Shown here in pieces: positions 13,128 to 24,813 of a DNA stretch of 64,000 nucleotides. Position numbers and translations under genes: made by a program. Every line of letters starts with the position of its first letter. Position 1 is the first letter of the stretch. The notes below the pieces were generated by a model. The model did no database searches and was not told the DNA's origin. It saw only the letters and a program-made list of their open reading frames with translations. The DNA is from Hyaloscypha bicolor E (Eukaryota > Ascomycota > Leotiomycetes > Helotiales > Hyaloscyphaceae), in the NCBI RefSeq assembly GCF_002865645.1, contig NW_020194626.1:930001-994000 (forward strand). The letters are read 5' to 3'.

Positions 13128-14290
13128 CTTATTTAATATATTACTTTATAAAGAATATAATAGGTATTAGTAACTATAGGTATTTTATATCCTTTATCTA
13201 ATTAAATATAAAGTGAAATAATCTCTATTTTATCTACTAAATCAAGGTATTAAACTAGAATAGTAACCTAGAAAATAATATAAATAAGTATATATTAGTA
13301 TAATATTAATTAGGCTAAAAAAGAATATAATATAGAGATTTAGGGGTTTTATTACCTAAATTAAGTATAATTCAAATAACTAGTTCTCTATAATACTATA
13401 GAATTATATAGCCGGAATTATAACTAAGTAAATATTAGCCATTTATAAGGGGATATATTTATACCGAATTAGGAAGTAATACTACTTATAGTATAACTAT
13501 TTGAGATTCTAATATAAATCCAAGATATAAACCGTAAATAGGTATTAATACCGGTATATATCTCAATACTATAAAATCATAGCTAAGCAAACGTATTAGT
13601 AGTTATTAAAATAATAATTTTTAAAGTTAAGTTTATATTATACTTATCTTATAATAGCCATTAATAGACCAAATAAAGTTCGGCCCATAAATATTATATT
13701 CTCCCCTAGCTACTTTTATCTCTTCCAAATAATACTATATATTTTCTGGATTAAGTTCTTATATTATAGAAGCTATTCTATTCCTAGAAAACTTCTTACT
13801 ATTACCTAGGAAATTGAGATAAGTATATAGAAGCCGGTATTTATAACTTCTAGTATTACCCTATAGGCCTTTATCTATTATATATTACTTGAAGATATAG
13901 CAAAGTTACTTCTTTTCTAGCTTAACTTGCAAATTAAGCATTTAATATTAAAGCCCTATAGCTCGGCGAACCTGCTATAATAATTATAGATTAGGAATAT
14001 TATATCCTAAGCTCCGGAGGTTAGTAAGTATATTAGTATTAGTTATATGAATATCACAAAAGAACTATATAATAAGAGCCTTTACCTGAGGAAAAGGCTT
14101 GAATATCGAGTATTAGGAAGGTACTTTCTATTCGGAAAGCCTATTATATAGAGTTCTAAGGGAAATATCGATATCAAAATCATACTATAACCTCTTAATA
14201 ATCTCCTTATATAATAGCTATTACTTAATTAAACAAAGAATATGGGCTTGATAGTAATTAATATTAATCTTTAAACGAGCTATTACGAAG
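13127..14290 (-). pseudogene. N-terminal part of a RIP-degraded integrase-core (DDE) protein
   Basis: On the minus strand, from about 14,290 downwards, the sequence reads a helix-turn-helix-like start (YKEIIKRLQYDFDIDISLRT, then LYNRL). Next come ELNPENI..YLEEIKVARGE, then YGPNFIWSINGYYKI (family: GPNxxWSIDGHxKL, first Asp lost to Asn), EIYTGINTYLRFISWIYI, and near the end SDKGYKIPIVTNTYYILYK (family: SDKGxETP...AH). Reading stops at the right LTR. The remaining C-terminal motifs are found at 1,740-2,103. The gene was therefore a transposon-type or domesticated integrase-core protein, later split by the Ty3/gypsy insertion and mutated by RIP. Confidence 0.75.
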
Positions 14291-14515
14291 AGGTTAATAA
14301 TAGAAGATCAAGGAATTAATAATAATAAAGGAACAGAAGTATAAACGAAGTATATAGGAGGGCTAGTATATTAGGGGGCATATTACGTACATTTTATTGA
14401 ATTTCCTACCCTATCGCATTCCTACCATGGAATGCGATAAAACACTATATAGATCGACTGTTTTAATTATATTCAACTATAGGTATTAGTTATATTATTA
14501 ATAATAGCACATTTT

Positions 14516-17323
14516 TGAAATATCGTCGAATTGATTTTCTCAAAAAATAATAGATGCAGTAGCGTCGCTAAAGGAGCCCGTAGCTGCAGGTTGGTTTCTT
14601 CATTCGCCACTGCCAGAAAATCGCGAGCAGCGCCTTCCACACTAAACAATTTGTTCTCAAAGTCGAGGCCACTGTGAACGTCTAAGAATCCAGAATTTTC
14701 TTAATGGGGCCAGATTTGAACATCTATAATTTCTGCATATCGAAGATTTTTGGAAATACAAAGATATAACCCAACAAAACCTCCAGACCATGCTCATGAA
14801 GCACCAAGTCCAAGTAGAACACCTGAAGAGCGCCATCCTGTTCGCCGTCATAAACCCGAAAGCAGCCGACTCCTTATTTATATCCAAGCCGTAAAATTCA
14901 TACGCCATGATCCATTTCACCCCGATCCTGCCGCAATCCCCGTCAAAACTCACTCGCCTGCCTGAACAAGGAGCTAAACACATGTCTATCACCGACATGC
15001 GTTTTAGCACAAAATCTTCGCAGTCCCAAAAGCTGAATGATCTTTTTCGAGCATTCAATTCTCCTCTCAGAGCAGTCCTCACAGAGAGCCCATTCTCTCT
15101 TCAAGGCCACCCCAGTAGACGAGTGGTCGTGGTTCCATAATCTCCAAACCCGACCCAAAACTTCTTCGTTCCTCTTCCATATCTAACATCGAAGGTTGTC
15201 GGTGCATGATGGCGTTGATGGTGCTGATAGGTGATGAGGTGTTGGAGGCGTATGAGTCACGGTTGCTTGACATCATTGAACCGTGGGACGTAGAAGATGA
15301 GCGTCGAAGGGAGCTGCGGATGCTGGAGAAGGAGAGAGACTGGAAACGTGTAGTCCGCATCTTGGCTGACGGCAAGAAGGTCGACTGGCGAAGCTGTATG
15401 GCGTTGAGTGTTCGGGTGGAGTCGGTCGTGAGGGACGATATGATCGACGAGGAAAAGTAGGGATGGAAGCAAAAGTAAGTTCTCTGTGGAAATCGTGAGG
15501 GGCCTCGATTGGATTCCCGAGTTGTTTATGTGCAAGTAATTGCAATGTGTGTCGAAGGCGCAGCCTCAAAGATTAGGGGTACGTAGTACACTTGAACGAG
15601 TGACGAGTCGTGAAGACTTAAAATAACAACTGGTAGAGGGATAGGAATCTCAACTATCTCAGTCCCAGAAATGCTCGACATGAGAGAAGAACAAGCAGGC
15701 CGATGTGTACGCAGCCCCAGTACTTAAGTGGCACCCATTCCTCACGCTATGACGGGTCTCGGTGCTGGAAATAGATAGGGAGAGGGAACAGGGAGGGATG
15801 AAGGGACGGTGAAGCTGGGAAGGGGTAAGAAGAAGCGGGTTGCCAGAACAAAAAGAATGCAATAATGGACGAACGTATGAGAGCAGGTGGTATTAATGCA
15901 AGACCCCTTGCCTGGTATTCCTTGGTTGCTTCGATCAATGCGAGGCGTGTTACAAAGGTGTGAGAGGGAGGAGAGGGGGAGGCCCGAGAAGGCATATCCT
16001 GGGCCCCCAGGGTGAAGTGCGGCCACTGCGGAGCTGTCAGGTACAGTACTGTACGTGCAAGGAGTCCAGACCGCAGCTGTCGGGCTGATGACGACCCCTC
16101 AGCCAAGACCACAACCCTGCGGCAGACCCTAAGGAGAATAAGGAGGCCCTGTGCGAGGCCTTGGCCGCGATATTGGCCCTTCTCGCGATCTCATCCCTCT
16201 CAACCGCATGCCACCGACTGCAGCCTCACAGCCCCAGCTGCGAAGATTTGCAGTATTGCATTGCAAATTTGCAGCTCGGCAGCTCGAATAGGACGGGATG
16301 CTGGGGCAGGCACTGAGACCGTCAGCAACACCCGTCTGGCTGGGAGCAAAAGCACGGCTCTTTCCTCCCACAACTTCCTCAAACCAGCGTGCCAGCATCA
16401 CCCGTCGATGGGATCACTGGTCGCCCCATTCCCATGTACATCAAACAGACGAGTCGGTTACTCTGGCCGTTTCCTGCACAGCGGCGTATCAGCGGGAGAA
16501 GGTTGCTGCTGCAACGAGTTTCATGCTGAGAGCTCCCACCCCGCTTATTTCCATAATGCCCGCTTCAGGCCTAGCCTGAGCAACACTTCTAGGATTTTCC
16601 AGGGGATTGACACCGCCAAGTCCATGATGAGCCACTGACCATTGTTGCAGATTCAAGTACTTCAACCGTGCCAGATTGTCGTTGACAGCACATTATTGCT
16701 GCAATGCTGAGGCGATTGACAGACGGACGGAACAAAGGCCTCATGGCCTCTGAGCAGCTCTCTCCTTGCCGCTATCCGAGAATGTCCAGCATGTTCTGAT
16801 CCAGAGCAGGCGAAGTCAAGAAACACCATACCCCTTCTCGTTTTTGAACTCTATTGAAATAAATATGCACCGTGGCCCCTCTTGGATATGACCAACATCA
16901 TCCATTATTATTAAGAGCAAGGTGCTCGGCGTGGTATATTTTCTAAAAACTCCGTGGCTATGCACATCCGTAATGAAACATCCATCCCATCTGACCAACA
17001 ATTGATCACGCGCTCCAGGCCAACAATGAACACCCGAAAGCAAGCCCCGTTTCTCCCATCCATGATGTACAGCAGAATACATTCGTTTGTGATTTGAACC
17101 ACACCTCGGCTTGTCCCACCTTTTTCATCATAACGTGGTGAACACTCGAAACAAAATCATGAGGCGTCCGTGATCCTTTCAAAACGCCTCGCTTGCGCCA
17201 AAACTCCTTTGCGACTCGCACGGTCGGCCCAAATCCAATTCTAGGTGAACATCCCGCCCTCTAACGGGTTCCAAAAACACGCACAGTGATGGGGCCTGCG
17301 CCCATCAATTCAGTCTCAAACCA
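14516..17323. other. Unassigned balanced-composition region with possible gene remnants
   Basis: The stretch between the transposon block and the CCH1 stop codon holds no gene I can support. On the minus strand, about 14,710-15,160 reads like decayed coding sequence over shifting frames (for example KREWALCEDCSERRIECSKK, then YEFYGLDINKESAAFGF, then in another frame VFYLDLVLHEHGLEVLLGYI). That suggests an old frameshifted gene at the edge of the RIP block. On the plus strand, 15,206-15,460 is an ATG-started 84-codon frame with a charged composition (EDERRRELRMLEKERDWKRV). From 15,500 to 17,323 the overlapping frames on both strands look like chance. A 14-bp perfect palindrome GTACAGTACTGTAC lies at 16,041-16,054. 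Confidence 0.45.
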
Positions 17324-20300
17324 TTATGAGCGATCTCCTCTATCTGGTCGTCTCATTGTGAAACTGCGCCGAATACTCTCTCCCCAAGCTGAATTGTCGA
17401 GGACTTCGAGAACATTTTCGGCGCTGACAGCACTTCCACGTCTGCTGCTATGTGCGGAGCCCGCCGGACTAAGCTGTTCTCCCTCAAAGCTGAAAGCAGA
17501 ATTGGTTGGCCGATGCGGCGACAGCTGAGGAGAATGCCTAGGAGCTATTCCAGGGCTTCCGGGCGAAGGTGGGCCAGCGCCGATGGACCCAGAACGGAGT
17601 CTCGCGGCACCGTCTAAGCCGTGTGTGATAAATGAAGAGCGTGGATCGCTGATTTCCATTGGAGAGAGGAATGGGGATACAGTAGCCTTCGCTTGCTTGG
17701 TGATGTCGTTTTCATCGTCCACGAAGACTTCTGGGCCTAGCTGAGGAATGGTTGTCATACGTCCGGATCTCTTATTTTCCATATGCTTTCTGAATCTTCT
17801 TGACCAATACCTACTTTCATTAGCAACATAAACGTCCGAACAACTGTAGCTCTTACATAGTATCAAAGAACCCAAGCACAATCCTCCGGCGAACTTCCTC
17901 TTCAACTCGTTGGAGGCGTGCACGACGGCGTAGAAACTCCTCAAGCCTGATGTATGTTAGCTCAAGTCGCCCACGCGGAGCAGATATACTTACTTAAGAC
18001 TCTTATTGTCACTTATGACATTGTAGTGGGCCAGAATCATCAAGACTGTCGTGAAGGAGATGCCCCGATCAACATCGGCTGAGACCATGACTTCCTCGAA
18101 GAAGAGATTGTACCGAGCTCTTGATCGTCGAACCTCGACTGCATCGATTTCGGCGAGTCTTTTGTTCAGTGCCTTTAAGTTCACGCCCGTAGCTGAGCTG
18201 GTTGAGGCCATAGACATAATTCTGCTAGAGGTGGGCGCGGATTGGACATCCTCGAGTATTCTTCGAACGGAATGTTCTTGACTATAAATTCGCATTTCGA
18301 ACACGCCGGAAAGCTCGCCAAGGAGGCGAGGAAATTGTTCTTTGGTGATGTATCCTGTGCCTTCGGGGTCCAATGTAGCCCATGCTTGTTTGAAGCGGCG
18401 AATTTCCTCTCGACTGACCTTTCCCAGTCCGCTGGAATGTTGATAGACGTAACTGAAGCTCTCATAGATGAGAGAGACGAACAAACTGGTGAAGATGTAC
18501 ATGCTCAGGATGTTCCAGAGGATGAATAAAGCCCTTGCCCATTGTTTACTCCCACAGTCGCTATTGAAAAAGTCCGGGTCGTCTACGCAGAGCGGTGGCA
18601 GGATAGTGGCAAAATCTTCCATGATAGCATTCCAACCTTCACCGTTACTTATGCGGAAAAGCAAGATCATAGCTTTGGGCACAGTCCTGAAATTGAGGTT
18701 GTTGGTCTCATTGGACCCGAACCGTGTCAGTCCAAATGCCTGGGTCAGAGCAATGGCGAAGACCAAAAAGAGGATGAACCAAGTGGCAAGAAGGTTGCCG
18801 ATATTTGTCAGACTTGCAGCTGCCGTCTTGAACAGTTGATCCAGCGCATCGTTCCGAGGAATGAGCAACAGGACTATCAAGACCAGGAAGGTTTTGTGGA
18901 GCTGAACGTAGGTCGTTTGAAGGAAATTCGTCAGCAGTAATACTGTTGTTATCAGGGTCCCGAATACCGCGAAGACGGAAAACAGATCCCAGGAGCTTCT
19001 CCTGAAACGTGCCCAGCTGAGCCCAACAATCCGAATAATGATGTTTGCCAAGTAGAAAAGCGTGAAGGCTAAAAATATGTAAACCCTAGCTTCGTCCGAC
19101 CGAAGCTGTTCAGGCCAATATTCAACCATCAAGAGGATGAGATGGAGGATGAGTACCACGGTTACGGCTCGTTGCCATTTGCCATGCTTTCTTACAGCTC
19201 TTTTATAGCACCAGTCTTTCCATTTTTTCCCACCCGTACTTGAAGGTCTCTTTGAAGGGCTTACTTGTCGAAGCAGTTTTCTCAGTTCAAGCCACGATCT
19301 CTGATCTGCCGTTAAAAACGCTACACCAGTTTGCTCGGTATAATTGCGCATGAAAACAGAGATGAACAGTGTGAGTACGAAGACTGTAGCCATAAGATTG
19401 AAGATGACGAAGAAGACTGCATTGCCTTGGGAGGCGTAGCTGCTCGGCTGAAGTCCAAGGCCCGTGATAGATTCCGCACTCCACATCACATCGACCCAAC
19501 CTTCCTGAGAGACGATCTGGAAGAGGATGAAAAGAGCATCTCCGAAGTTGTCGAAGTCGTAGAACGGGTTAGAAACCACTCTTGGCGCCAAGAGTGACCA
19601 GTTGTTGCTCGCTGGACTACTACCCCACTCCCCAAAACAATCCGCGAGTTGAATAATTGCACCGCTGCTGTCATTGCATGACTGCATCCGCCCGCTGAAG
19701 AGGTTTACACCATAAATGGCAAATGGTATTAGCAGAGCAAACGACACGAACATGGCCTAGTGTCACGTTAGTGAACGAGTACAAACCAGAATAAATTCCT
19801 TCCTACCGATAAGAGCTTCCAGATGCCGACGATAACCAAGGAATGAAACGTATCTCTGGCACTGTCGCTGACATTGAGCAATCTCAGCGCTCGCAGAGCT
19901 TTGAAAGCCCCTACGGCTCTTGATACCGAACCATCGTTGGTGAGTGCTGTCACCACGTTGATCCAAAAAGTTACTAGCACAACTCCATCGATTGCGCCCC
20001 ACGAGCTTCTGAAATATGCGTTCGGGGTCCAGAAAAAGCCATCCGCGATGACTTTGATGATAGCCTCGATTGTGAAGATAATTGCAAAGGATAAGTCAGC
20101 CCACACAAACCAGTTCCGCACACTGAATGTATGCTTATTGAAATATTCCTTTTGGTATAGCGGTGTCGTAACACAGGCGAGGATGACCATTGCCACAATA
20201 GCAGCGTATATGAAAGCAGAAAAGGTGTACCAGACGGCTTTGTTCGGCTCCACGCCCTCAAAACGTTCACTTCCACGGCCAGGGCCAACTATTTTTTGGC

Positions 20301-23300
20301 AGAAGCGACGGATGCGATTTCTAGGTGTGAATAAAAACAGGGAGTTGTTATAGTTCGGGTGCCGGGCCAAGAATTCTCGCTGTGCCTTTTTCCGTTGTGA
20401 TGTTGCTGAAACAGCTTCTTTCGCCAGGACTCTCGCGTTGGTATTATCCTCCCGCCCAGACGAAAATTGAATATTAGAATAAAATGGATTCGGTTCCCGA
20501 TTCCAGATACGGTTCACAAACTTCCCCCACAATGTGGATTTGAACGCTGACTTGACAGAGTTTCCTTCCACTGGGGGAGTCTCAGCGACGGCTTGCTGTG
20601 TCTCATCTGTCTCGTCGTCAAGGAAGTCTTTCACAACTGCATCTTTCAACAACATCTCCATAGTCGCAGGCCCATAATCCAAAGGGTCTTTTGTTGCCTT
20701 AGATCGTCCAAATCGAAAGATGGCAGAGAGTGAGAGATTATTAGACGAGCCGCCAAGTTCTTTTCTATTCAAGAATGACTTGACTTGGTGCATGCGCTTC
20801 TCGTCTTCGGAGACATCGAAATTTTCCTGAATGACAGCTATGAACATATTCACCAGAATGAAGTTCGCCAGAATGAACCAGCCAATGAAGAATACTGCTC
20901 CGATCCAAGCGGTATTTCGAGCGTCATCGAATGCGGTAATATTGTAAAGATTGATTGTCCAGTTCTCGCTGGACAGAATTTGATACATCCCGAGGAAAGC
21001 GTTATAAATCGTAGCAAAAGTGATGTGAATAGTATTGCCGTATGCGTCTGTTTGCGTCAATTCCCCTCGAAATAATTGGACAGCAAATATCGACATTAGG
21101 AAGGTTATCAAGAAGACGAAAAGCATGAGGTTGCCGATACCACTCGCATTGCCCAGGACGAGTGTGATCAGTGATCTCGTAATTGGCACCGCAATAATCA
21201 CTCGGTAGATTCTGAGAATTTGGAAGACGGTAAGCCACGCATACGCTTGACCTGAATTTCGTATCGGGGGAATCAGTATAATCGATGTAATGATTGCAAG
21301 CCCTAAGTCGAACCAGTTCTTATTTTCCTGGAAAAAATATCGCCAGTCAACCACAAATCGAATTATGACCTCAATCAGGAGGATCAAGGTCACCACGGTT
21401 TCTGAAACATTGATGAGATGGGCCCGCGAGGGAGAAATCGTTGAGCTTTGGAATGCCTGGCAGACTAGGCCGTAGCTAATGACGATGATCCAAACCCAAT
21501 AAGTCCGGTCGAATAAATGTTTCATTTTGCTATTCTTTTTCGGAGCAGCAGGGTCCTGGGTCTGAAGCATGCCTTTGACGTGAGCGGCGAAAGCACTTGC
21601 CCTACTTTCCTCTCTGATAACTTGGAAAGAGGATGTGATGACAGCAATGAGCAAATTCAGAAGCCAGAGCGTCATGATCATGATACCACCAGCAAAGAAC
21701 AGGGCAGCTGCCAAGTAATCGGAGTTCGTCGTATAGTACATGAGGTCCGTGAATGTATTCGCAGTCATGACCACGAACACAAGCTCCAGTGACTGGAAGA
21801 TATTATCAAAGCTCATTGTCCCGTTATAAGGCAGATGCTTTCGGTCGAGCTGAAGGCAATATGACCCTTCTGGGCAGAGATATCCTTTGGCGGAAGTGGC
21901 ACCGTCCTTGAGGTTCGAAAGGTTGTTCAAGGGACCAGTTTTGAATGGATCGTGGGCTCCGGTCACATTGTTGAACTGACCTCCACAGAATTGTAGAACA
22001 TTGATATATGCTGTACCATTTAGGTTGTAAGGATCCATAGGGTCAGCATACACACACTGCCGGTCAAAGCTCGACTTGAAGCTTTGTACACCGATGATGG
22101 CGAACAAAAGCCAGAAGAAGCCGATGAGGAATGAGACATTGACAAGGAGTGGGGCAGCTTTCTTCAAGCTTCGAAGAATGATCTAAGCGAAAGTATGTCA
22201 GCTTGCAGACATGTAGATGAAGAGCCGCCCCGACTTACAGCCGTGCCATTTGTAAGGGACAAAAGTCGAAGAATTCGCAGGCAGCTCATCATTCGGAAAA
22301 CGTAAACATGAACATCTGCCTCCACGCCCGTCACCCCGACAACAAACGCTATCCAAAAAGAAACAACGGCTATGAAGTCAAGCCTGTTGAAGCCATGTCG
22401 TAAGAAGGCGCGTCTCGCAAGTTGGAGACGTTGAGCCTGCTCAACAGTTCGGATGGCTTCGCCCTGGATGGCCGTAAATGAACGAAGAACGGTGTTGGCG
22501 GCGAGGGAAGGGTATCGAGGTGCCCTCACGGACGATTTTCGTTGAGGCTTGAAAACTGTGTGATATTTATCAAGAACGACCGCTTTCAACCCTTTCTTCC
22601 GGTTTATCGTGCTGTACTCGGCAGCGTTGAAAATGAACCCCGACACGATTATCCTTGCCACGATCTCTAGGGTGAAGATAATGAATAGTCCAAGTAGCAT
22701 AAAGTCTGTCCAGGTCTCCCCCCAATGTAGTGGACGAGGATGATTATAAACGCTTTTCGAGGAGTCTACCGCGAGGAGAATGGTCTGCAGGATGATGAGT
22801 ACCAAAATGGCCGGTTCCGTGAGAGGGTAGACTAGGAGGTCGCATAACCCATTCCGGATTTTACTCTCAGCATCAAATATGCCTAAGGATTTGCCCCTGA
22901 GAGGGTTCGGAGGCTTTTCCGCCTCTTCCTCCCAAGTTGGTTCTTGTGCAGCGCCTCCACCACCAAAGAATCGCATCGCCTTTTCGACGGGCTGCGTTGG
23001 TAGGTTTTCTCGGTATTGGGGTCCTGCTGCAAGTGGATCTGCCTTGTGTTTTGGTTGATATCGGGTCTCGGACTCATCACTAAGACTGCCAAGAGTAGAA
23101 GGGATGCTTTGCTCTCTGGAGGCTTCCCTTGAGGCTTCCGCTTCCATCCGTTCGATGAGTTCCGCTTCGCCGCTGAGATTGACAACACGCTGTGACATGG
23201 CTCTCACTATCGACCCTGCTCGCGAAAGAGCAGAAGCGTTGGATGGAGAACGTGACCTTGTCCGAACATCCCCATCTGGCCTCAAGGAGTGACCATAGCT

Positions 23301-24014
23301 ATGACTCCTTGACCGCCCTCCACGCGGTGAGGTTCCAGTCTCCGCGTCTGGAAGCTCATCTCCTAACATTGAGCCTCTATATCTCGACTCCGGGCTGTTG
23401 AAGCTGATGCTGTGAAAACTGGTCGATCTGTCGTGTCTCTGGCCGGATGGTGTTGAAGGTTGTGCACCACTCAGTGGTTGCAATGAATTTGGATCAGTCA
23501 GAGGAACTCGATCGGATTCTGAACTGAAGTATGATGTATGTTCGTCTGCAGCATCTCCATAAGGTGAGAGTCCATCAAATTCGGCAGATTCAAATGTCGG
23601 AGTGTCCGTTCTTGGAGCGTGAGATACGCTTATGTCGGGAACCAGAAGACCTGCAAAACCCATTGCAGCTTGGAAATCCCCGGGATTGCCAACCGGCGAT
23701 GAGGGAGCATCCAAGTCATCGTCAAAAGTCCGGCCCTGCTGTCCTTGCATCGTCAAGGGAGGTATCCCGCCAGATCTGCGCGTGGCTCTATCTGTCGGAC
23801 TTGGAGATGCGTCGCCCAATCTTTCATATCGTGGCCCATCGCCATGCCCACTCATCGGTCTTTGGCCAGTACCCAAAAGATTTCTCCCCCTGCTATTTCG
23901 AAGGTGCCCATCTCCAAGGTCTGCTGAATCTGGCGGACGTGTAAGGTCCCGCAACGGTATTGACTGTGGAGGGGTGGTAGGAGTCGCAGAGCCCTGCGAA
24001 TTTGTGTGAGGCAT
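17324..24014 (-). CDS. CCH1: Voltage-gated calcium channel alpha-1 subunit Cch1
   Basis: Plasma-membrane Ca2+ channel pore that works with Mid1 in high-affinity calcium influx. Five exons: 24,014-22,239, 22,182-19,807, 19,756-17,994, 17,946-17,857 and 17,810-17,324, giving 2,163 aa. A long Ser/Pro/Arg-rich cytosolic N-terminus (about 390 aa) precedes four six-helix repeats. Pore loops are VVMTANTFTDLM (repeat I, about residue 734), LSSENWTINLY (II), VSQEGWVDVMW (III) and SNGEGWNAIMED (IV). The filter thus reads N/E/E/E, with Asn instead of Glu in repeat I, as I recall for fungal Cch1. S4 segments are weakly charged, especially in IV. After repeat IV comes an EF-hand-like segment LDPEGTGYITKEQF, then a Ser/Pro-rich tail. 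It is divergent from the PHD-finger gene. The first ATG of the long open exon is taken as start. Confidence 0.95.
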
Positions 24015-24813
24015 TGTGACCTATGCCAGAAACTCAAGGACCTGCGTATGATTGTTATACTGAAGTCGTTTCCGGAATGACTGTCGAGGTAATCAGCAGC
24101 GCAATATGCGCCTTGCAGGGAAGGATTGTGCTGATGGAAGGTGTTCGTTAGGTCGTATTCATCATTATTGAAGAGCGCATCTGTAGTTCGATTTACGTGG
24201 CTGTACTGTTGATCGCCCTCATCTTTTCGAGCTCGTCGACAAGGAATTCCATGGGTTTCGGAGGATTGCAGACGTCGTTGTTTTCAAAGTGCTCCAGCTG
24301 TAACAGAAGATCCAACCGACCACCAACGAGGCGCAGGCTAGACCAGGGGTACGATACTGGTAGTCTTCTATTTAGGGAAGTCTCCACAGGCACACATGTT
24401 GGAGCTAGGGAATGCCGGCAGCAGCAAACCAAAGCAGAATCTTAAGGGACTTTGGATGGAAGCAAAGCAGCAAGAAGTCAATCGATCCTCGACTGCCTTC
24501 AAACAAGCCACTGACTGTATCTGCCACTCCAATAACAATTAGGCGCGGTTTAACGCTTATCGACATCTCAGTATCACGTGATCAACTAGCAAGAATCTCG
24601 AGCGATACCCAGCACGCTCGAGGTCCAACGCGTCGAAATAAATTTACGAGCCTCTGCAAAGTCCACCAAGACTACCACATCTCTCCTTTGCACAATTTGC
24701 ACCACCGCTATCATATTGCACATCCGCGCACTACTTAGATACCTTCTTCTTTCTTGTCTCTGCCGGCTACGAACGCACATTCAACTCCCAGCATCGCGAG
24801 GCCACCCTGCGAG
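24015..24813. promoter_or_regulatory. Divergent promoter region between CCH1 and the PHD-finger gene
   Basis: Non-coding spacer of 799 bp between two divergent start codons. It holds an E-box CACGTG in the context TATCACGTGATC at 24,575-24,580. The last about 100 bp before the PHD gene are CT/CA-rich, typical of a fungal 5' leader. No convincing ORF is present. Confidence 0.6.

Larger units (their letters stand above)
1..14515. mobile_element. RIP-degraded nested transposon block
   Basis: This stretch is extremely rich in A+T and in TA dinucleotides. Former reading frames are broken by TAA/TAG, often where related proteins have Q (CAA/CAG) or W (TGG), which is the expected result of C-to-T RIP on either strand. 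It contains three nested mobile elements, listed separately. No intact host gene is visible. From 1 to about 1,700 I see only more AT-rich decayed sequence that I cannot assign. The block ends abruptly at about 14,515-14,560, where balanced composition begins. Confidence 0.9.

Noticed and set aside
16012..16638. 208-codon plus-strand frame
   Set aside because: Starts at GTG, Ser/Arg/Ala-rich without pattern, and long frames exist on the opposite strand too, as in GC-rich non-coding DNA.
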